From: Pelagibacterium montanilacus
Lineage (GTDB): Bacteria > Pseudomonadota > Alphaproteobacteria > Rhizobiales > Devosiaceae
Direction of reading: 5' to 3'
Assembly (NCBI RefSeq): GCF_003992665.1
Contig: NZ_RZMX01000014.1
Location: 186,001 to 250,000, forward strand
Length of the DNA: 64,000 nt
The stretch's first letter is position 1; the number at the start of each line of letters is the position of its first letter. Under the pieces are notes generated by a model. The model saw nothing but the letters and a program-made list of their open reading frames with translations, searched no databases and was not told where the DNA came from. Positions 9,731 to 17,697 of the stretch are shown here, one piece after another. The translations under genes and the position numbers were made by a program.

Positions 9731-10258
9731 TCAGGGGTTCCAGAGCAGCACGATCGGTGCGGCGAAGACCAGGGCCAGAACGGTCAGGATGCGCAGCGGC
9801 AGGGGCCAACGGAGCCGCTCCATCGGGATCGTGCTGAGGAGGAAGATGACGGCCGGGCAGATGAGGTATGAGAGCCCGTATTCCACGGTCAGGAAGTTCT
9901 GGTACCCCGCCAGTCGCAGCAGCACCCAATAGCCGATCACGAACCCGGCCATCGCCGCAAACATCATCAGGAGCACATCGGCCAAGATGGCCAGCATCCT
10001 GTCGCAATACTGGGTGTTGATCAGAACCACGAGGGCCGTGGCAACGAGATAGGCGGCGGTCAGAACGAAGGATGCCCTGAGGTCCGATACCGCCGCGATC
10101 GAATCATGGGGGCTGTAGGACCCGATCGCCGCCAGCCCGGGAACGGTGAAGGGCAGGGCATCAATGCCCCACACGATACCTAGAAGGACGAACGCGCTGA
10201 TCGCAAAGAACAGCAAGGTGACCGCGATCGCCTTGATACGATTGCCTGTTGCGTTCAT
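9731..10258 (-). CDS. Integral membrane protein of unknown function
   Basis: The ATG at 10258 gives 175 residues with about four or five membrane segments: one near the N-terminus (VTLLFFAISAFVLLGIVWG), one at AAYLVATALVVLI, one at LLMMFAAMAGFVIGYWVLL and two near the C-terminus. The open frame runs upstream to 10357, but that stretch overlaps the tRNA-Arg gene, so the later ATG is chosen. I do not recognise a family and no catalytic motif is visible. It may share a transcript with the tRNA, 65 bases upstream. Confidence 0.75.
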   Translation of the reverse strand: MNATGNRIKAIAVTLLFFAISAFVLLGIVWGIDALPFTVPGLAAIGSYSPHDSIAAVSDLRASFVLTAAYLVATALVVLINTQYCDRMLAILADVLLMMFAAMAGFVIGYWVLLRLAGYQNFLTVEYGLSYLICPAVIFLLSTIPMERLRWPLPLRILTVLALVFAAPIVLLWNP

Positions 10259-10323
10259 CCTGCTGTCCGTATTCCGGGGCCCGTGATGGTCTGGCCCGCC
10301 AGCCGACGGCAGGCGTACCGTGA

Positions 10324-10400
10324 TGGCGACCCCGGCAGGACTTGAACCTGCGACCAATAGCTTAGAAGGCTACTGCTCTATCCAGCTGAGCTACGGGGCC
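10324..10400 (-). tRNA. tRNA-Arg (anticodon TCT)
   Basis: A 77-base cloverleaf on the minus strand. Acceptor GGCCCCG pairs with CGGGGTC (one G-T), discriminator G, CCA encoded. Anticodon stem GTAGC/GCTAT encloses loop CTTCTAA with TCT in the centre. The T-arm contains GGTTCAAGTCC. Confidence 0.97.
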
Positions 10401-10511
10401 ACAAAGTTCCTCTAGCGCATAATCGCGTCAATGTCAGTCATTGGCTTGGGTGTTGCGGGAGGACTGAACCAATTTCCAAGGCTGGTGACGAAACCGGCTT
10501 TATGCCGTCGA

Positions 10512-10525
10512 TGTAATCGATTACA
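10512..10525. promoter_or_regulatory. LacI-family operator-like palindrome
   Basis: TGTAATCGATTACA is a perfect 14-bp palindrome with a central CG, fitting the TGTAAnCGnTTACA class bound by LacI/GalR-family regulators. It lies 57 bases before the first sugar-isomerase gene and 111 bases from the tRNA-Arg gene. No LacI-type gene is in the window, so the regulator is encoded elsewhere or the site is fortuitous. Confidence 0.65.
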
Positions 10526-10581
10526 AGCCTGTGTTCCGGCGGCCGTGCCGTCGGGGATGCCAACCGATGAAAGCCAGTCTG

Positions 10582-11337
10582 ATGAGCAATTTATCGTTTC
10601 AGCTGTACAGCGCCCGCAACTTCAACCCGATCGGAGAGGTGTTCGCGCTGTTGTCCCGCGTGGGCCTCGGCCATGTCGAGGGATATGGCGGACTTTATGA
10701 AGACCCCAAGGCAATGCGCGGCCTGCTTGATGCTCACGGACTTGCCATGTCCAGCGGCCATTTCGGACTGGACCAGCTGCGCGAGAGGAAGGCGACGGTC
10801 GAAGCCGCCCGCACGATCGGGATAACGGACATTTTCTGCCCGGCGATTCCCAACGATCAGTGGAAGCAGGATGAGAATGCGTTCAACGCCCTGGCCGACG
10901 AACTGGCCGACCTCGGACGCTTCTACAAGCAGGAGGGGTTCGGGTTCGGTTGGCACAATCACCATTTCGAGTTCTGGCCGGCTGAAAGCGGGCGGCTGCC
11001 TATGGACATCATCCTCGAGCGCGCACCAGAAATCGACTGGGAGATGGACGTTGCATGGGTCGTGCGCGGCGGCAACGATCCGCTGGAATGGATCGAGCGG
11101 TACGGCAATCGCATCACCGCGGCGCACGTCAAGGATCTGGCGCCTGAAGGCGAGAATGCAGATGAGGACGGCTGGGCCGATGTCGGTCACGGCACCATGG
11201 ACTGGAAGGCGATCATGGCGGCGCTCGACCAGCATTCGCGCGTCAAGCATCTGGTGCTCGAGCATGACAACCCCGCCGATCTCGAACGATTTGCGCGCCG
11301 GTCCGTGGACGGCGTACGCGCAGCAATGGAAGGCTGA
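10582..11337 (+). CDS. Sugar phosphate isomerase/epimerase family TIM-barrel protein
   Basis: This 251-residue protein is of the xylose-isomerase-like AP-endonuclease-2 superfamily. Metal-site segments are visible: WHNHHFEF, the Asp of WEMDVAWV, HVKD followed by DVGHGTMDW, and a late Glu in LVLEHD. Relatives act on inositols, keto-sugars or ketoglycosides. Starts at 10567 or 10531 are possible; 10582 matches the family N-terminus, and none has a good ribosome-binding site. It is 3 bases from a Gfo/Idh/MocA dehydrogenase, a common partnership in oxidative sugar pathways. The palindrome at 10512 probably controls the pair. Confidence 0.85.
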   Translation: MSNLSFQLYSARNFNPIGEVFALLSRVGLGHVEGYGGLYEDPKAMRGLLDAHGLAMSSGHFGLDQLRERKATVEAARTIGITDIFCPAIPNDQWKQDENAFNALADELADLGRFYKQEGFGFGWHNHHFEFWPAESGRLPMDIILERAPEIDWEMDVAWVVRGGNDPLEWIERYGNRITAAHVKDLAPEGENADEDGWADVGHGTMDWKAIMAALDQHSRVKHLVLEHDNPADLERFARRSVDGVRAAMEG

Positions 11338-11340
11338 ACC

Positions 11341-12477
11341 ATGACCGCTCCTTATGGCGTCGGAATTCTCGGCGCGGGCAACATTTCCACTGCCTATCTG
11401 AAGCTGTTGCCGCTTTTTCGCGGGCTCGAGGTTCGTGCAGTCGCCGATATCATGCCGGCGGCTGCTGAAGCGCGGGCCACCGAGTTCGGCGTGGATGCAC
11501 GCACGCCCGAGGCGCTGCTGGCGAGCGATGACATCGATGTCGTGGTGAACCTCACGATCCCGGAGGCGCATTTCCGCGTCACCCGGCAGATCGTGGAGGC
11601 CGGCAAGCACGCCTATTCGGAGAAGCCGCTCGTGCTTTCGGTCGAGGAGGGGCAGGCGCTCAAGGCCGCAGCCGAAGCTGCCGGGGTTGTCGTCGGATGT
11701 GCGCCGGATACATTCCTGGGTGGCGCGCATCAGCATGCGCGTGCTCTGATCGATGAGGGAAGGGTGGGCCGCATCGTCTCGGGCACCTGCCATGTGATGA
11801 GCTTCGGGATGGAGCATTGGCACCCCAATCCCGATTTCTTCTTCAAGCCGGGGGCAGGGCCCATTCTTGACGTCGGTCCCTACTATGTCGCCAATCTAAT
11901 CAATCTGCTCGGGCCCGTCAGCCGGGTAACGGCACTCGCCTCAACTCCCCGGATACAGCGCGAAATCGGCAACGGTGCGCGTAAGGGCGAGTTCGTCTCG
12001 GTCGAGACGCCGACCACGATCCATGCGGTCCTCGAGTTCGAGGCTGGTGCCGTGGTCAGCTTGGGGGCATCCTGGGACGTGGAAGCTCATCGCCACGGCC
12101 ACATGGAGCTCTATGGTGAAACCGGTTCGCTCTATTTGCCGGACCCCAATTTCTTCGGTGGGGAGCTGGCCGTCGCCAGCCGGGGCGGTGCGGAGCAGCG
12201 CGTGGAGCCCTGGGCTCACCCGCTCGAAGTGGCCAATTGGGAGAGAGACGACGGGCCTCCGTTCGCCAACTACCGCGCAGCCGGCCTTGCCGACATGATG
12301 CAGGCTATCGAGCAGGGCCGTAAGCCGCGGTGCTCGCTCGATATGGCGCTGCACGGTGTCGATATCATGCTGTCGGTTCTCAAATCGGCCGAAACGGGGG
12401 CGGCAGTGACCCTCTCCACTCGCTGCGAGCGGCCGGACGCTCTGTCGCCTGAGATGGCGCAGGCCCTTCTCAAGTAA
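11341..12477 (+). CDS. Gfo/Idh/MocA-family NAD(P)-dependent oxidoreductase (pair A)
   Basis: A 378-residue dehydrogenase with an N-terminal Rossmann fold (GVGILGAGNISTAYLK) and the family EKP motif in YSEKPLVLS, whose Lys is catalytic. The C-terminal alpha/beta domain includes PILDVGPYYVANLINLLGP and a His-rich HRHGHMELYGETGSL strand. Relatives oxidise or reduce sugars, inositols or glycosides in the cytosol. It is translated directly after the isomerase gene, so both likely act on one substrate. The substrate cannot be named from sequence. The end is followed by a separate promoter region, so pair B may be regulated separately. Confidence 0.9.
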   Translation: MTAPYGVGILGAGNISTAYLKLLPLFRGLEVRAVADIMPAAAEARATEFGVDARTPEALLASDDIDVVVNLTIPEAHFRVTRQIVEAGKHAYSEKPLVLSVEEGQALKAAAEAAGVVVGCAPDTFLGGAHQHARALIDEGRVGRIVSGTCHVMSFGMEHWHPNPDFFFKPGAGPILDVGPYYVANLINLLGPVSRVTALASTPRIQREIGNGARKGEFVSVETPTTIHAVLEFEAGAVVSLGASWDVEAHRHGHMELYGETGSLYLPDPNFFGGELAVASRGGAEQRVEPWAHPLEVANWERDDGPPFANYRAAGLADMMQAIEQGRKPRCSLDMALHGVDIMLSVLKSAETGAAVTLSTRCERPDALSPEMAQALLK

Positions 12478-12498
12478 GGGCCCGTCGGGCGCTTGCGC

Positions 12499-12545
12499 TT
12501 GACAGCCAAACGGGTGGAGATATCGTGTTCATCGAAATGATGAAC
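12499..12545 (+). promoter_or_regulatory. Putative promoter with operator-like inverted repeat
   Basis: TTGACA at 12499-12504 and TATCGT at 12521-12526 (16-base spacing) resemble a sigma-70 promoter. Immediately downstream is a perfect inverted repeat, GTTCATC-GAAAT-GATGAAC (12527-12545), where a repressor would block start of transcription. The next start codon is at 12611. Confidence 0.5.
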
Positions 12546-12610
12546 GTACATCATTGACGGTGGGGCGCTCGACAGAGCGGCCCGATCGTTCAAGCACTGG
12601 AGGAGAAACC

Positions 12611-13666
12611 ATGCGTACCATCAAGGGCCCGGCCATTTTTCTGGCCCAGTTCGCCAGCGATCAGCCCCCGTTCAACTCGCTCGATACCGTTTGCGAGTGG
12701 GCTGCAGGTCTGGGCTACAAGGGTATCCAGCTGCCGAGCTGGGTCGGTGACTACATCGACCTCGAAAAGGCAGCAACGTCCAAGGACTACTGCGACGAGC
12801 TCAAGGGCATTGCCGGGGCGCACGGGATCACCATCACCGAACTCTCCACACATCTGCAGGGCCAACTCGTCGCCGTGCACCCCGCCTATGACACGGCGTT
12901 TGACGGCTTTGCCGCGCCGGAAGTTCGCGGCAATCCCAAGGCCCGGCAGGAATGGGCGGTTCAGCAGCTCAAATGGGCTGCCGCGGCCTCCCGGAACATG
13001 GGCATGACGGGACACGCCACTTTCTCGGGCGCGCTAGCATGGCCCTATGTCTATCCCTGGCCACAGCGTCCTGCCGGTCTGGTTGAAGAAGCCTTCGACG
13101 AGCTTGCCCGCCGCTGGACGCCGATCCTGGGTGCCTTCGACGATGCGGGCGTGGACGTGTGCTACGAAATCCATCCGGGCGAGGACCTGCATGACGGGGT
13201 CACCTACGAAATGTTCCTTGAGCGGGTGAACAACCACGCGCGGGCCAACATCCTCTATGATCCCAGCCATTTCGTCCTGCAGGCGCTGGACTACATTGAT
13301 TTCCTCGACATCTACGAGGACCGGATCCGGATGTTCCACGTCAAGGATGCCGAGTTCAACCCGACGGGCCGTCAGGGCGTCTATGGCGGCTACCAGAGCT
13401 GGGTCGATCGGGCAGGGCGGTTCCGTTCGCTCGGGGACGGGCAGGTCGATTTCGGCGCGATCTTTTCCAAGCTCGCGGCCATGGACTTCGATGGCTGGGC
13501 CGTGCTCGAGTGGGAATGCGCTCTCAAGCACCCCGAGGACGGGGCCCGCGAAGGCGCGGAATTCATCGCCAATCACATCATTCGGGTCACCGATCACGCA
13601 TTCGACGATTTCGCGAGTGGCGGCACCGACAAGGCAGCCAACCGCAAGATGCTCGGCCTGGATTAG
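12611..13666 (+). CDS. Sugar phosphate isomerase/epimerase family protein (pair B)
   Basis: A 351-residue TIM-barrel protein of the xylose-isomerase-like superfamily. GGAGGAG, 7 bases before the ATG at 12611, fixes the start; the frame is open upstream to 12554. Putative metal-site segments are CYEIHPGEDLHDG, LYDPSHFVLQ, MFHVKDAEF and AVLEWECALKHPEDGAREGA. It is longer than the pair A isomerase and not its close copy. A dehydrogenase gene follows after 9 bases. Such proteins are found in inositol and ketoglycoside catabolism; the exact reaction is open. Confidence 0.88.
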   Translation: MRTIKGPAIFLAQFASDQPPFNSLDTVCEWAAGLGYKGIQLPSWVGDYIDLEKAATSKDYCDELKGIAGAHGITITELSTHLQGQLVAVHPAYDTAFDGFAAPEVRGNPKARQEWAVQQLKWAAAASRNMGMTGHATFSGALAWPYVYPWPQRPAGLVEEAFDELARRWTPILGAFDDAGVDVCYEIHPGEDLHDGVTYEMFLERVNNHARANILYDPSHFVLQALDYIDFLDIYEDRIRMFHVKDAEFNPTGRQGVYGGYQSWVDRAGRFRSLGDGQVDFGAIFSKLAAMDFDGWAVLEWECALKHPEDGAREGAEFIANHIIRVTDHAFDDFASGGTDKAANRKMLGLD

Positions 13667-13675
13667 GAGGAAGTC

Positions 13676-14824
13676 ATGGCAGAAAACGGAAAACGCCCCA
13701 TCAGGCTTGGCATGGTCGGCGGCGGCACTGGCGCCTTTATCGGCTATGTGCACCGCGTCGCATCGCGGATCGATGGCGACTATCAACTGGTGGCCGGCGC
13801 GCTGTCGTCCCGTCCCGAGGTCGCGCGCGAGAGTGGCCGGAATCTGGGTCTGGCCGATGACCGCATATACACCGATTACGAGGAAATGGCGCGGGCTGAG
13901 GCCGCCCGCGAGGACGGCATCGAGGCGGTTGCGATCGTCACGCCCAATCACATGCATTTCGGGCCGGCCAAGGCGTTTCTCGAGGCCGGTATCCATGTGA
14001 TCTGCGACAAGCCGCTTACGGCGAAGATCGACGACGCCCATGCGCTGTCCAAGGTGGAGCCCAGGAATGGCGCGCGGTTTCTGCTGACCCACAACTATAC
14101 CGGCTATCCGCTCATCCGGCAGGCCCGCGAGCTGATCGAATCCGGTGCGCTGGGCAAGATCCGCGTGGTTCAGGCAGAGTATCCTCAGGACTGGCTGGCC
14201 GAGCCGACCGATGATGACAACAAGCAGGCTGCGTGGCGGACCGATCCGGAGCGTTCGGGCGCCGGTGGCTGTATCGGCGACATCGGCACGCACGCCTACA
14301 ATCTGCTGCGGTATGTGACGGGGCTCAAGACGTCGGCCGTTTCAGCGGATCTGGATGCCTTCGTTCCCGGCCGCAAGCTCGACGATAACGTCCACATCAT
14401 GCTGCGCTTCGAGGGCGGAGCAAAGGGCATGCTCTGGGCGTCCCAGGTTGCGGTGGGCAACGAGAACGGGCTTCAGTTGCGGGTCTACGGCGAAAAGGCC
14501 GGGCTGGAATGGCGGCAGGACAATCCCAACTACATGTGGTTCACCGAGTTCGGGAAACCCAAGCAGCTTCTGACTCGCGGCGGTGCGATCCAGGGCAATG
14601 CGGCCAATGCGATGAATGTGCGTATCCCTGCAGGTCATCCCGAAGGCTATCTGGAAGCCTTTGCCACGCTATACAGCCAGTTCGCGGCTGTCATTCGTGG
14701 GGAGGGGGCCGATTACGAGGGGTTGCTGCCGACCTTGGACGACGGCATTGAGGGCATGGAGTTCATCATGGCTTCGGTCAAATCGAGCCAGGACGATAGT
14801 CGGTGGACTGCGCTGGGCGCATAA
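13676..14824 (+). CDS. Gfo/Idh/MocA-family oxidoreductase (pair B)
   Basis: A 382-residue NAD(P)-dependent dehydrogenase. The Rossmann motif is GMVGGGTGAFIGYVHR, with the catalytic-lysine segment CDKPLTAKIDDAH. The second domain has GGCIGDIGTHAYNLLRYVTG, whose D-x-x-x-H layout is typical of the family active site. The ribosome-binding site AGGAGG lies just before the ATG at 13676. The pair with the preceding isomerase mirrors pair A, so this block probably runs successive or parallel oxidations of sugars or glycosides. A strong hairpin follows. Confidence 0.9.
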   Translation: MAENGKRPIRLGMVGGGTGAFIGYVHRVASRIDGDYQLVAGALSSRPEVARESGRNLGLADDRIYTDYEEMARAEAAREDGIEAVAIVTPNHMHFGPAKAFLEAGIHVICDKPLTAKIDDAHALSKVEPRNGARFLLTHNYTGYPLIRQARELIESGALGKIRVVQAEYPQDWLAEPTDDDNKQAAWRTDPERSGAGGCIGDIGTHAYNLLRYVTGLKTSAVSADLDAFVPGRKLDDNVHIMLRFEGGAKGMLWASQVAVGNENGLQLRVYGEKAGLEWRQDNPNYMWFTEFGKPKQLLTRGGAIQGNAANAMNVRIPAGHPEGYLEAFATLYSQFAAVIRGEGADYEGLLPTLDDGIEGMEFIMASVKSSQDDSRWTALGA

Positions 14825-14848
14825 CGCCCAACGCAAGACCTTGGAGGT

Positions 14849-14881
14849 GAGCGAAGCCAGGGCGGGGGCCCGGCTTCGCTC
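14849..14881. terminator. Hairpin between convergent genes
   Basis: GAGCGAAGCC and GGCTTCGCTC form a perfect 10-bp stem with an inner GGGC/GCCC stem. There is no T run on either strand, so termination is inferred from the position between convergent genes. Confidence 0.55.
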
Positions 14882-14888
14882 TGGCCGA

Positions 14889-15683
14889 TCACATCTCGGC
14901 CGGGAGGACCGTCATGTCACGAAGGGGGGCATCGAGACCCTCGATGGGCCCCCATTCGGTGGCCATGCCGGATTCCAGATCGACAGTATAGAGCACCGTG
15001 CCCACTGCGAGGTAAGCCGTGTTCATGTCTACGTCCTCAGCGTAGATGTCCCAGGCGATCGACTCGGCGGAGTCGATGCCGAGTTCGCCGATCACTGCCA
15101 GGGTGCCGTCATTCGGCGCGGTCTGCTGGAGCAGGGCGAGCATGTCCATGTCGATGTCGTACATGGCAGTGGCTTCGGGCGAGCCGACCGAATTGGTGTA
15201 GGCGGTGGCGACTACGTTGTGTGCGTCGCCAGCGTTGTCGCCGGCTTCGTCGAACTGCAGGCTGCCGTCGACGATGGTTTCACCGGTCTCGACGTTGATC
15301 CGCAGGTTGGTGCCATCGCTGCCCATGAAGCGCAGACGATCGGCGACCGGGTTGAAATCGACGGAAGGCATTGCGCCATCGCCGATCGACTCGGTGATGG
15401 TCGAGGAAACGGTCGCTTCGCCGGAGTCCAGATCGATGGTCACGATGTTGTTTTCGGAGTCAACGCCATAGACCCAGCCGTCGGCGGGCCGGACGTCGAT
15501 GCCGTGAAGCCGATCAACGCCGGTCACATCCATCATACCGTCGACCATAAGGGTCTCGGTGTTGAACATGACCAGTGTGCGGTCGCCGATCAGGCCGACA
15601 GCGGAATTGGCGTGGGCGGCGCCGGCGAGGGCGATGGTTCCGACCCCGGCAAGTGCGATGCGCGTAAGAATGGCAAAAGACAT
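14889..15683 (-). CDS. DUF4394 domain secreted protein
   Basis: A 264-residue protein with a signal peptide ending near AGAAHAN and a mature part made of repeated beta-propeller-like strands: GIDVRPADGWVYGVDSENNIVTID, VDFNPVADRLRFMGSDGTNLRINVETG and LYTVDLESG. The phrase FNPVADRLRF and the overall pattern are typical of DUF4394. Such proteins are exported; their function is not known. GGGAGA lies 5 bases before the ATG at 15683. The gene is divergent from an ECF sigma factor gene and is a plausible member of its regulon, which is inference from context. Confidence 0.88.
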   Translation of the reverse strand: MSFAILTRIALAGVGTIALAGAAHANSAVGLIGDRTLVMFNTETLMVDGMMDVTGVDRLHGIDVRPADGWVYGVDSENNIVTIDLDSGEATVSSTITESIGDGAMPSVDFNPVADRLRFMGSDGTNLRINVETGETIVDGSLQFDEAGDNAGDAHNVVATAYTNSVGSPEATAMYDIDMDMLALLQQTAPNDGTLAVIGELGIDSAESIAWDIYAEDVDMNTAYLAVGTVLYTVDLESGMATEWGPIEGLDAPLRDMTVLPAEM

Positions 15684-15707
15684 GATGTTCTCCCTGGTTC
15701 AGTTGCG

Positions 15708-15795
15708 GCAGGATGTTGCTTTCGAGCGGCTCGATCCTGCATGCTCACATATGCCCTACCCGCGGGGGGACGCGATTGGATGCACGGACGCGATA
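15708..15795. promoter_or_regulatory. Divergent promoter region with inverted and direct repeats
   Basis: Between the DUF4394 gene and the sigma gene there is an inverted repeat, GCAGGAT (15708-15714) with ATCCTGC (15734-15740), and a direct repeat GGACGCGAT at 15768-15776 and 15786-15794, 18 bp apart. These are possible regulator or ECF-promoter elements. No consensus -35/-10 could be assigned with confidence. Confidence 0.35.
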
Positions 15796-15869
15796 TTTTT
15801 TTCTGATGGTTGCGTCGAATGCGATTTTTCGCGTTTAATATCAAAGCATAAGAAAACGAGCAGACAGTC

Positions 15870-16424
15870 GTGACCATCCAGGACATAAGCGAAGACGCGA
15901 CGGATCACCTTCTCGCGCAAATCTCGAACGGAGACCGCGACGCACTCGAGGCCCTGTTCCGGGCCGAAGCGGGAAGGATGGTCGCGATCGCTCGCAGAAT
16001 CGTGAGGCGAAGCGATCTGGCCGAGGAAGTGGTGCAGGAGGCCTTCGTGCTGATCTGGCAGCGCGCCTCCCAGTTCGATTCCGGCCGTGGGCGCGCGCGC
16101 GCCTGGATGACGCGGATCGTGCGGAACCGCGCGCTCAATCTGATCCGGGACGGATCGCGCATGGATTTTCATGACGGCGCCACGCTCGAGGCGATTGGAG
16201 ATCGGGAGCAGGATGCCTCCCATGCCTATGCCGCGCTTCCCGAGCGGCACGCGCTCAAGGTCTGTCTCGACCAACTCGAGACCGGCAAACGTCGCTCCAT
16301 CCTGCTCTGCTATGTGACGGGTATGAGCCATGGAGAGGTCGCCGAGAAACTCGGCGCGCCGCTCGGGACAATCAAGGCCTGGATCAGGCGGGGCATGGCG
16401 AGCCTGAGGGAGTGCCTTGGATGA
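15870..16424 (+). CDS. ECF-type RNA polymerase sigma factor
   Basis: A 184-residue group IV sigma factor with region 2 (DALEALFRAEAGRM through DLAEEVVQEAFVLIW and ARAWMTRIVRNRALNLIR) and region 4 (RRSILLCYVTGMSHGEVAEKL, then GTIKAWIRRGMASLR as recognition helix). The GTG at 15870 is used as start; the N-terminus before region 2 is short, as usual. Its stop overlaps the anti-sigma start (ATGA), so the two are co-translated. The partner has the layout of RskA, so this sigma is SigK/RpoE-like. Confidence 0.94.
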   Translation: MTIQDISEDATDHLLAQISNGDRDALEALFRAEAGRMVAIARRIVRRSDLAEEVVQEAFVLIWQRASQFDSGRGRARAWMTRIVRNRALNLIRDGSRMDFHDGATLEAIGDREQDASHAYAALPERHALKVCLDQLETGKRRSILLCYVTGMSHGEVAEKLGAPLGTIKAWIRRGMASLRECLG

Positions 16425-17137
16425 ACAGTGAAGCCCTGCGCGCCCAGCGAATAGCCGATTATATCGTCGGCGCCATGGAAGAGCATGATGTGGCGCAGTT
16501 TGAGGCCGAACTGGCCACTGATCGCCATCTTGCGGATGATGTGCGTGAACTCGAACGGAAATTCTCGGCGCTCGACGATACGGCCAAGGCGGAAGCCGTG
16601 CCGGATCGGCTGTGGCAGTCGATCAGCGAGCGGGTGCAGACCACCGAACAGCCGAAGGCCGCCAACAGCAATACGCCCCCGCGCACCAAGGCTGGCTGGA
16701 CCACGACGCTGCGCCCCGCCGCAATGGCTGCCAGCCTCGTAATTGCCGTTGGTCTCGGTTTCGCTGGTGGAATGCTGACCCAGCCTGACGAGGAACCTCC
16801 CGTGGTCATCGCAGTGCTTTCAGGCGACGACATGCGCCCGGGTGCCATCGTCGAGGCCTTCGCCAACGACAGCGTCCGTATCGTGCCGCTCGAAGCGCTC
16901 AGCGCCCCGCAAGGGCAGGTTCTTGAGGTCTGGACGTTGCCGGATGAGGAAACCGGGCCGGTGTCCCTTGGCACGTTCGCGGAGGCCCGCGAGCTGGTGC
17001 TGACCGGGCCCAGTCTGCCCGCGCCGCAGCCCGATCAGCTTTACGAGATCACGCTAGAGCCCGAGGGTGGCTCGCCGACCGGGCGCCCGACCGGACCTGT
17101 GCTGCTGCTGGGCAATGCGAGAGTGCCGCAGGTCTGA
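16421..17137 (+). CDS. Anti-sigma factor, RskA-like membrane protein
   Basis: A 238-residue protein starting at the ATG that overlaps the sigma stop by 4 bases. The N-terminal cytosolic part (RIADYIVGAMEEHDVAQFEAEL) fits the sigma-binding anti-sigma domain, although no HxxxCxxC zinc motif is visible. One membrane segment follows (about residues 105-125, MAASLVIAVGLGFAGGML). The outer C-terminal domain resembles RskA: LEVWTLPDEETGPVSLGTF and a final YEITLEPEGGSPTGRPTGP. It should hold the sigma factor inactive at the membrane until a signal, probably proteolysis, releases it. Confidence 0.9.
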   Translation: MNSEALRAQRIADYIVGAMEEHDVAQFEAELATDRHLADDVRELERKFSALDDTAKAEAVPDRLWQSISERVQTTEQPKAANSNTPPRTKAGWTTTLRPAAMAASLVIAVGLGFAGGMLTQPDEEPPVVIAVLSGDDMRPGAIVEAFANDSVRIVPLEALSAPQGQVLEVWTLPDEETGPVSLGTFAEARELVLTGPSLPAPQPDQLYEITLEPEGGSPTGRPTGPVLLLGNARVPQV

Positions 17138-17189
17138 CCGGCCTGCGACTGCGCGCTCATGACGTGAGCGTGAATTGTGCGACTTGCGG

Positions 17190-17495
17190 TCAGTGGGTCC
17201 AGGGGGCCTTGCGGTCGTGCCGGAAATTGTCCGGATAGCTTACCTTCTTGACCGTCGATTCCTGGACGGGCTGCACGATATAGGGAATTCCTTCCCTCTG
17301 TGCGTAGCTTTCCGCATCTTCGAGCGTGTCGAAGCGCAGCTTGATCTGCTGCTTCATGTCAGAGCTCGAGGTGTATCCCATGAGCGGATCTATCCCGCGC
17401 GGGGTTTCGGGCTCGAAGACGAGCATCCATTCGCGGCTTCCGGCTTTGCCGGACTGCATTGCATTGCGTGCAGGACGATAGATGCGTGCGACCAT
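17190..17495 (-). CDS. NADH dehydrogenase accessory subunit, NDUFS4-like (ETC complex I subunit)
   Basis: A 101-residue protein: ARIYRPARNAMQSG, WMLVFEPETPRGIDPLMGY, LRFDTLEDAESYAQREGI and a C-terminal YPDNFRHDRKAPWTH. This is the NDUFS4/18-kDa accessory subunit of complex I found in alphaproteobacteria and mitochondria. It acts at the junction of the peripheral arm. GGAGAG 9 bases before the ATG at 17495 selects this start over a TTG six bases upstream. It is a single gene away from the nuo cluster, as usual, and lies just 3' of tRNA-Pro. Confidence 0.94.
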   Translation of the reverse strand: MVARIYRPARNAMQSGKAGSREWMLVFEPETPRGIDPLMGYTSSSDMKQQIKLRFDTLEDAESYAQREGIPYIVQPVQESTVKKVSYPDNFRHDRKAPWTH

Positions 17496-17524
17496 GGACA
17501 ATTTCTCTCCGGCACTTATGCGAA

Positions 17525-17601
17525 TGGTCGGGGCAGCAAGATTCGAACTTGCGACCCCCGGTTCCCAAAACCGGTGCTCTACCAGGCTGAGCTATACCCC
17601 G
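17525..17601 (-). tRNA. tRNA-Pro (anticodon TGG)
   Basis: A 77-base cloverleaf on the minus strand. Acceptor CGGGGTA pairs with TGCCCCG, discriminator A, CCA encoded. Anticodon stem CCGGT/ACCGG holds loop TTTGGGA (TGG). The T-loop segment is GTTCGAATC. Confidence 0.97.
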
Positions 17602-17697
17602 ACATCGTGAGCATGCGATACACATTCTTTAAACACAGGGCAAGACATGATACCGCTCGCCGCTCGCAGGTAAGGACCGTCTGGCGGGGCACACGAT

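Noticed and set aside
13034-14293. Minus-strand open frame of over 400 codons across the pair B sugar genes
   Set aside because: Antisense to two well-supported genes, no domain recognised.
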